Of a DNA stretch of 64,000 nucleotides, positions 58,092 to 64,000 are shown piece by piece (the first letter of the stretch is position 1; each line of letters begins with the position of its first letter). The DNA is from Myrica gale (lineage: Eukaryota > Streptophyta > Magnoliopsida > Fagales > Myricaceae), in assembly GCA_963930655.1 (NCBI GenBank), contig OZ005602.1, positions 1,743,501 to 1,807,500 of the forward strand, given 5' to 3'. Position numbers and translations under genes: made by a program. The notes beneath the pieces are model-generated. The model saw nothing but the letters and a program-made list of their open reading frames with translations. It was not told the origin of the DNA and searched no databases.

Positions 58092-61000
58092 AACTACTAT
58101 CAAGTTGGTTGCTGTAAATTTTTCCCATTCATCTTTGCATTACCTGTTTTAGGCATTGTAGCCTTTCTTTGAGACTATAAGCCTCCAACAAAAATGCAAC
58201 AGTGGGCATTCTGTAGTCGATGAAATTTTAATTCTGGAGCAATCTTTCCAATTTATTATTGGTTTTGATGCTCAATCTTGTGATTTTTTAGCTGAGCTCA
58301 ATTTGGGTAAGTTTTATGAAGACTATACTCTTTTGTGGCTCTCAAAGATGAATTGAGTGGGCAATATTTGACGTGATTTGTGAGCAAGCTGAAACTGCTA
58401 ATTTGTAGTCCTTAAATTGATAAATTGATACTATATTGTTTCACCTGAATTTAGTTTTTTGTCAACTAATCATGCCTCTCCTATAGGGTCTTCGTGTGGG
58501 TGTCAACTTGGCCTTGGCCATTGCTCTGCACAACATTCCAGAGGTATGATGAGTTTATCCATTTTGGATACAGATGCTATTGGTTCTTTTGGATGCTTGC
58601 ACTCTTCCGTAGACAGCAGTGGTTTCTAACTTTCAATTACTGATAATTTGTGGATTTTATATTTGACTTTAGTGACTGTCCTCTACTTCCCATCTGATGA
58701 ATAACATCTTAGTGAGCCTCTATATCCTTGTTTTGTAGCCAGCCAATTGTCACTAGATTCTAGCGGAACTTTTTAAGATATGTTTTGCTTAGGGGCCTGT
58801 TGATTGCTGTAGCTTAGCATATACAAAACCAGATTAAGGTGATCGTTTGTTTCCCTCTTTGTTTTGTTGATTTGTTATGTGTGCTCTTGCAATGAGCTCT
58901 CCCCTCCCCCGATGGACAGCAGGTGGCGGTTGCCGGGCGCATGGGAGATCATAGTGGAAGCACACATGCATTCATTATACGTATCAATAATAAGATATGT
59001 TGTGTGTTCTTGTTGGCAAGGAAACATTTGAATCAGACTGCATCAAGTCAAAGAAAACCCATGATAGGGAATGCGATGAGAAAACTTAAACACCGGCCTA
59101 AAACAAAATTAACAATATGTTATTCCTTGTACAGATCTAAGTGACTGTCCAAGTTGCTTTGGCAAACACATCAGCAGTACAACCATAGTAGTATGATACA
59201 ATTAGAACCTTAAGGGTTATCGATGGTAGTAATATCACATGACCAAGTTAGTTTGCTCTGGTACTTTTGAGTTTGGTGAAATTACAGGATTCAAACAATT
59301 AGTAAATGCTGTAACTCTCTTCCTCTGTTTGCAATTCCCAACTTAGATGTGATCAAGATTTTGGAAAGAACAAAACATCTTTGCTTAAAATCAAGCTCAA
59401 AGGAATGACATCTTGGGATGTAATAGTAGGACTAACTACTTAGTGATATGAACCATTTGCTATAATCTTTCTGGTTTGTTTTTGGAAACTAGTCTTCATA
59501 TTGTAACAGGACCATTTATTTATTTAGGCATTTCATTTTTCCCTTTGTTTTTTTCTTTTTTTGCAGGGTGTTGCTGTTGCACTTCCTGTTTATTTTGCAA
59601 CTCAGAGGTAAGAATCTTTCGAGGCAACTATTTGTTTAGCACACCAAAAGTATTTATAACTGCTCAGGAATGCAATATATTTGTCTTTTTGGAAAACTTA
59701 TTTGTTTGCCATATGTTTCAATGCATAAACTAAACCATGGTTGGTAGCCTATTTCTGAATATTTGTTTTTTTAATCCGAAATTGTAAAAATTAAGAAAAG
59801 AAGAAGATGTTTGAATTAGTGGCATTGATGGTAATGGTTGTGGCGATGAGAGTTAAGAGATGCCACCTGAAGTTCGCTAGTAAATGCAAGGCTTCAAATA
59901 TGGCTCCATAGGGATTCCTTTGCAGGAGAACTCTAATTTGTAATGTGTAATTATGATACGCTGAAAACCTGCTGGTGGACACTAGTGATTGATATTTTAT
60001 TATTCTGTAATAAAGAATACAATTGACTGTGGTTAAGTCACAAAATGATTGATTCTTCCAAATTGCAGCAAATGGCAGGCATTCAAATTGGCTTCGCTTT
60101 CTGGTTTTGCCGAGCCCCTGGGTGTTGTAATTGTAGGTATGTCAGCTGCTTTGTATTGCATAAATGCCAAAGAAGTCCGTTTTTCACCTCGGAAAGAATA
60201 GACAACCTGTAATTTGAGTGCAAAAAAAGCCTTATTTTTAACCCGTAGAGGTGATTTTCAAGGTTTAAGCCTTGGTGTTGGAGTAGGTGAGGTTGTTAGC
60301 CAGTTTCAGCTTGCGTTATAAATTCGCAACTAGGAGTTTTTTTTTAAGTTTGTAATGCGTACCTTGGGAATAAACTTTTTTGATGTTGCATTCTCAGCGT
60401 ATCTATTCCCAAGCAGCTTAAGTCCTGAAATTCTTGAGGGCCTGCTCGGATCAGGTTAGCAATATGATTATGCTCCTTGTCTCTTATTTTCGCAAAATGA
60501 AACCAAGTTCTTGTAACAATTCTAACAATTCTTTTTCAATTGTTTTCAGTTGGTGGAGTGATGGCTTTTCTAACCTTGCATGAAATGCTGCCTCTGGCAT
60601 TTGATTATGCGGGGCAGAAGCAAGCTGTCAAGGCCGTCTTCTTTGGAATGGCTTTCATGTCTGCTAGGTAGTCAATTTAATTGCAAGAATTCCATTTCAG
60701 AAGACAATTGGAAGCCTCTGTTTTACATTCATAAAATGGTAATAGCTATGGAAGGTTCCATGGCAGCCATCTTTACTGCCATTACTCCTCTAACATCCCC
60801 TTTATCAATAGAATGTTGCTTAATCTAGTGAAATCATGCCACTTGTGAGGCCTGGGACCCATCCTGTATCCAGGTCAAGTGGAACATGAAACCAGGTGAT
60901 CCTACATCTTAATGTGCTCTATTTAGTTCAAGGCGAGTGACAGCCGCTGTGGCCTTGACTGCAACTACCACTGCATAAAGTCCTATATGCATGTCTGTTA

Positions 61001-61283
61001 GGTCCTACTTCATGATGGGAAATAGTAATTTCCTACCTGGAAGTGAGAAATATCATTAGCTGCGGGAAAACGCTACGCCTAGCACTTGGTTGAGATTACA
61101 GGCATAATCCCACCTCATGACCCATGATAAGAAAAAGGATATATAGAAGAGATTAAGAGATTTTCTATTTATTTTCTTCCAGCTTCTGTCTCCTAGTTTT
61201 TATCTGTTTTACATGGTTCTCCTTGCTTGTTTTACAGCCTATATTTTCTGGAAATCAGCTTGCCTAAGGAGATGAGCTTGTAG

Positions 61284-62359
61284 TCATCCACCAGGATATG
61301 CTTATGGCCAGTCTCGTACATTCTGAACTGCCATGATTTGGTTTTCAACTAGTGCCTGCTTTTGCCAAATGGCATTGAAGACCTGTACTGATGGTTGGAT
61401 TCATTGGATCTCTCAGCCTGTAGGGAGAGAAGGAAGATATCCCTATCTTTCTAAGAAATGGCAGTTTGTATTATTTATGTAACATAAATGTACTTTACCG
61501 TTGGTACTTTATTGGACAGAAGGAAAAGAGGGGAAATGAAAAAAGAAAAAAAACTGAAGCTTTTTTTTCTCTTCAATAAGTACGTCTATTGTTCATCATT
61601 TTGTGCTTGAAAATCACATGAACTTCTTTTCAACCTCGTGAACTACCATCAATTGAAAATCATTGCGATTTTATGAGAATGTAAATCTCTGTATTGGTTA
61701 GAAAATATTTGAGATGACTTTATATAAGTTTGGAGGTGCCTCATCTAGCAAGTCAGTTTTTTAAGGTGTGAATCTCCAAGTCTTATGTGTGTTCATTACA
61801 ATCTCCGAGCAAAGGGTTAAAGACCTCATGAAAGAGATTCATGGGTTTAAAGCTGTCTAGACCTATCTTTCTTTCCTCTATAAAAAGTTGGATTTTGAGT
61901 GGATCGTTTGTGACAGTTGAAAGAGAGAGTGTGATATGTGAAGGGCATAGACAAAAGGAAGAAGGAACAAAGAAACTTACACTAAAAGAGAAAAAAAAAG
62001 AGAGAAGAAAAGTGATTCATCAGGTAAAGGATCTAGAAAAAAAAAACTAAAGGAGAAAAAAGGTAAAAAGAAATCACAAGTTTCCTTTTCCTTTTTCTAG
62101 CTTTCATGCATCGGTCGAATTCACCAACTTTTCCTTCTTTTACTGCCAAAATTGGGCAGATTCTTGCACAGAGTTCTTGGTGAATTTATGCATAATTTTT
62201 TGTGAAGGTGGCGTACAGAGAGTCCTTTAAGTTTGTCACGAATTTATATCTTAGCCCCTCAAAAATTTTGGTTAATTTCGAATTTAGATCCTAGCCCCTC
62301 AAATATTTTGGTTAATTTTCGTTGCTTCTTGACGAAAAGCTTTAGATCTTCCACCACAT
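61284..62359. other. ZTP29 3' UTR and purine-rich intergenic DNA
   Basis: No gene. A long purine-rich block (about 61920-62060) gives spurious Lys/Glu-rich frames. Confidence 0.35.
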
Positions 62360-62732
62360 ATCATGAAGATTTTCATTTTGTAAAAAAAAAATGTAAGATT
62401 TTTAAGATTTTAATAGAATTGTGAATATTTATATAAGTTGGTGAAAGGTTTTAAAGATATTTAATTTTTATTGAAGTTTGTAAAAAGTTGTAGAGAGATG
62501 ATTTGATGTAATTGTTTATAAAAAAAATATTGAAGTTATGTGAAAAAAGTATGGAGAGAATATTTCTTATAATTTTTTTTAAAAGATATTAGAGTTTGTG
62601 TGAAAAAATCGTTGGAGATTGTGTAAAAGGTATTAGTGTTTGTGTAAGAATTTTTAAGATTTTGGATATTCATTTTGTAAATTTTGTTAAATCCTATTGT
62701 ATTCTATAATACTTTTGTAAACGAACATGTCC
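62360..62732 (+). mobile_element. M1-family MITE, old copy
   Basis: Shares with the PLT-exon element (in reverse) the order of blocks 'gatttgatgtaattgttta', 'gaagttatgtgaaaaa.gtat', 'gttggagattgtgtaaaaggtattagtgtttgtg' and a right tip 'acgaacatgtcc'. Its left end is decayed and the border approximate. Confidence 0.6.
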
Positions 62733-64000
62733 TAAGGTTCGAAGCCAAAATTTCATGGTGTTGATCTCTATATATTGCTCTGAATTAAAATAATTTAGAT
62801 TTTACCACAAATAGTTTTTGAATTCAAGAAGATTATTTTAGTATATATTTAATAGTAAGTTGGTAAATATTGGATTGGTAACATCAAAGTTTTGAGGGTT
62901 TGAATTTCAGTAGAATCCCGAGGATAGAATCCTAGGCCAACGAAATCATCTGGCTTTACATTCTACGGAGAACTGGTCCGAAATGGACGTTGTACCCAGC
63001 ACGGCGGACAGTACAGCCTGCACATTTACTCCGTTGAACGGTTGAACCCTAATGAAAGGGCATTTTTGTGAGTACTGTTCTACTTGGTTGGTCAAAAAGC
63101 ACACAGGCAAAAGAGAATGCACAAAATATAGTTGATTTCTCTGTTGGGATTGTTGATTTTCTTTTGTTCTTGAAGTTTTAAAATCCTTGTATTAGATTTG
63201 AATTTGTTTATAATAAAGAAAGCTCTCCGCCTCGCCAAAAAAGTCTACCGTTCATGAGTAGCATTTACTCATCTATCCAAAAAAAAAAAAAACTTTCAGC
63301 CATGAGTGGTGTTCATACCACAAGTCCACTTATCAGTGGTGTTCGCTTAACGAGTAGGCAAACTCTAGAGAAACTAGCGCTTAACCCACCATCGATGGCC
63401 TCCTACTTAAGTTACTGGTATATTCATGTTGTTTTGCATGCATGTCTCACATATATCTATCTCTTTTGGGATGAAAATATTAACCTCCAAAGACCTGCCG
63501 GGATTTGACTACAGGATTGGACTTTACGCTACTAACATGAGCTTTTATGGTCGCCAACCTGTCGGAAGGGTCCGTGATAGGGTGCTATACTATACTGCGA
63601 CTCTGCGAGGATAGCTCTAAGCCCTATTGGAGTTGATAGTTTTATTCATTATAATTATAGTTATACCATGTGAGCTGCGTATAGGTAGACCGTAGATGTT
63701 GCATTCTTAGATTAAAATATCAATCCTTACACCATAATTACTAATTAAGAAACGAGATTCGAGCACCTTAAGGTCTCTTCATTTTATGTTATTTTATTAT
63801 AGTTATTTTGTCTTTAGCACTTATAAACACTCCCATACGTGATGCGACATATATCCATAGCTTCTTCGCTATGAACTTATGGAAAAACAAAATGTCAACT
63901 ATACTTGTCCGAAGACCTACGGTGAGCATGTATAAAACATGCTCACATTTGTAAGTGTTTTCAGAATCTTTAAGAATATGAAGCAAGAAACTCGATAACT
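62733..64000. other. Intergenic to window end, no gene recognised
   Basis: Short A-tails near 63233 and 63277 may mark retro-insertions. Open frames in 63250-63990 do not resemble known proteins. Confidence 0.35.

Larger units (their letters stand above)
48644..61283 (+). pseudogene. ZTP29: ZTP29-type ZIP zinc transporter, split by two L1 elements, one exon not found
   Basis: ZIP-family membrane metal importer; Arabidopsis ZTP29 is an ER zinc transporter of 276 residues linked to salt stress. Exons found: 48644-48707, 49501-49559, 49883-49975, 50073-50162, 50284-50365, 58487-58543, 59567-59607, 60069-60136, 60398-60454, 60550-60667, 61238-61283, all with GT/AG borders. They encode LVALALSLVGGMSTSLG, SISFLDLAHNAINSIGF, VIFFAVIANFIPEPALAP, LALAIALHNIPE|GVAVALP, GFAEPLGVVIV and LTLHEMLPLAFDYAGQKQ. 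They total 775 nt. A family-length gene needs 831, and the exon expected between LYSGIVTAI and GLRVGVNLA (56 nt, with the HNFPEG metal motif) was not found in the 8.1 kb between 50365 and 58487. Joining the flanking exons shifts frame and stops in the exon at 60398. Other exons are undamaged, so breakage looks recent. Confidence 0.72.

Noticed and set aside
1..64000. CRISPR arrays, operons, bacterial mobile elements
   Set aside because: The window is plant nuclear DNA with spliced genes; no regularly spaced repeat array or bacterial gene was seen.

Overview
This is nuclear DNA of a eudicot plant, probably a woody species. The genes have short exons with GT/AG introns, the intergenic DNA is AT-rich, and there are many plant-type transposons (MITEs, hAT and Mutator-like elements, a tRNA-derived SINE, L1-type LINEs). 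Nothing here fixes the species. A Fagales-like tree is only a guess.

Layout. 1-11.7 kb is gene-poor and repeat-bearing: one end of a hAT element, a 226-bp tandem duplication, a 3.7-kb Mutator-like element with 9-bp target duplications (3605-7315) and a Tourist-type MITE. 11.7-14.8 kb holds a PLETHORA1/2-type AP2 root stem-cell regulator in nine coding exons; a 307-bp MITE sits in its last exon. 15.4-15.9 kb is a small inverted-repeat element carrying a piece of a PP2C phosphatase. 18.7-23.7 kb has two PRELI/MSF1 genes in tandem, with a SINE, a hAT MITE and another MITE between them. 25.1-27.9 kb is an A20/AN1 stress-associated protein gene (minus). 31.4-32.8 kb is a non-autonomous hAT. 33.9-38.8 kb is a NEK5-like kinase in 13 coding exons. 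43.5-44.2 kb is the mitochondrial cytochrome c maturation gene CCME (minus). 45.7-47.0 kb is a second copy of the hAT family. 48.6-61.3 kb is a ZTP29-type ZIP zinc transporter whose introns contain two L1 elements and other debris; the exon that should carry the first conserved metal-binding motif was not found.

How the genes relate. They are independent housekeeping or developmental genes, not a pathway. From family knowledge, PLT1, NEK5 and ZTP29 lie close together on Arabidopsis chromosome 3 (At3g20840, At3g20860, At3g20870), so the PLT-NEK5-ZTP29 order here looks like conserved microsynteny spread out by transposons. I see no new multi-gene system. The most interesting points are transposon damage to two conserved genes (PLT tail, ZTP29 exon), nested MITEs, and the captured PP2C fragment. 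All exon boundaries were read by eye from reading frame, splice consensus and remembered family sequences; no alignment or database search was run.
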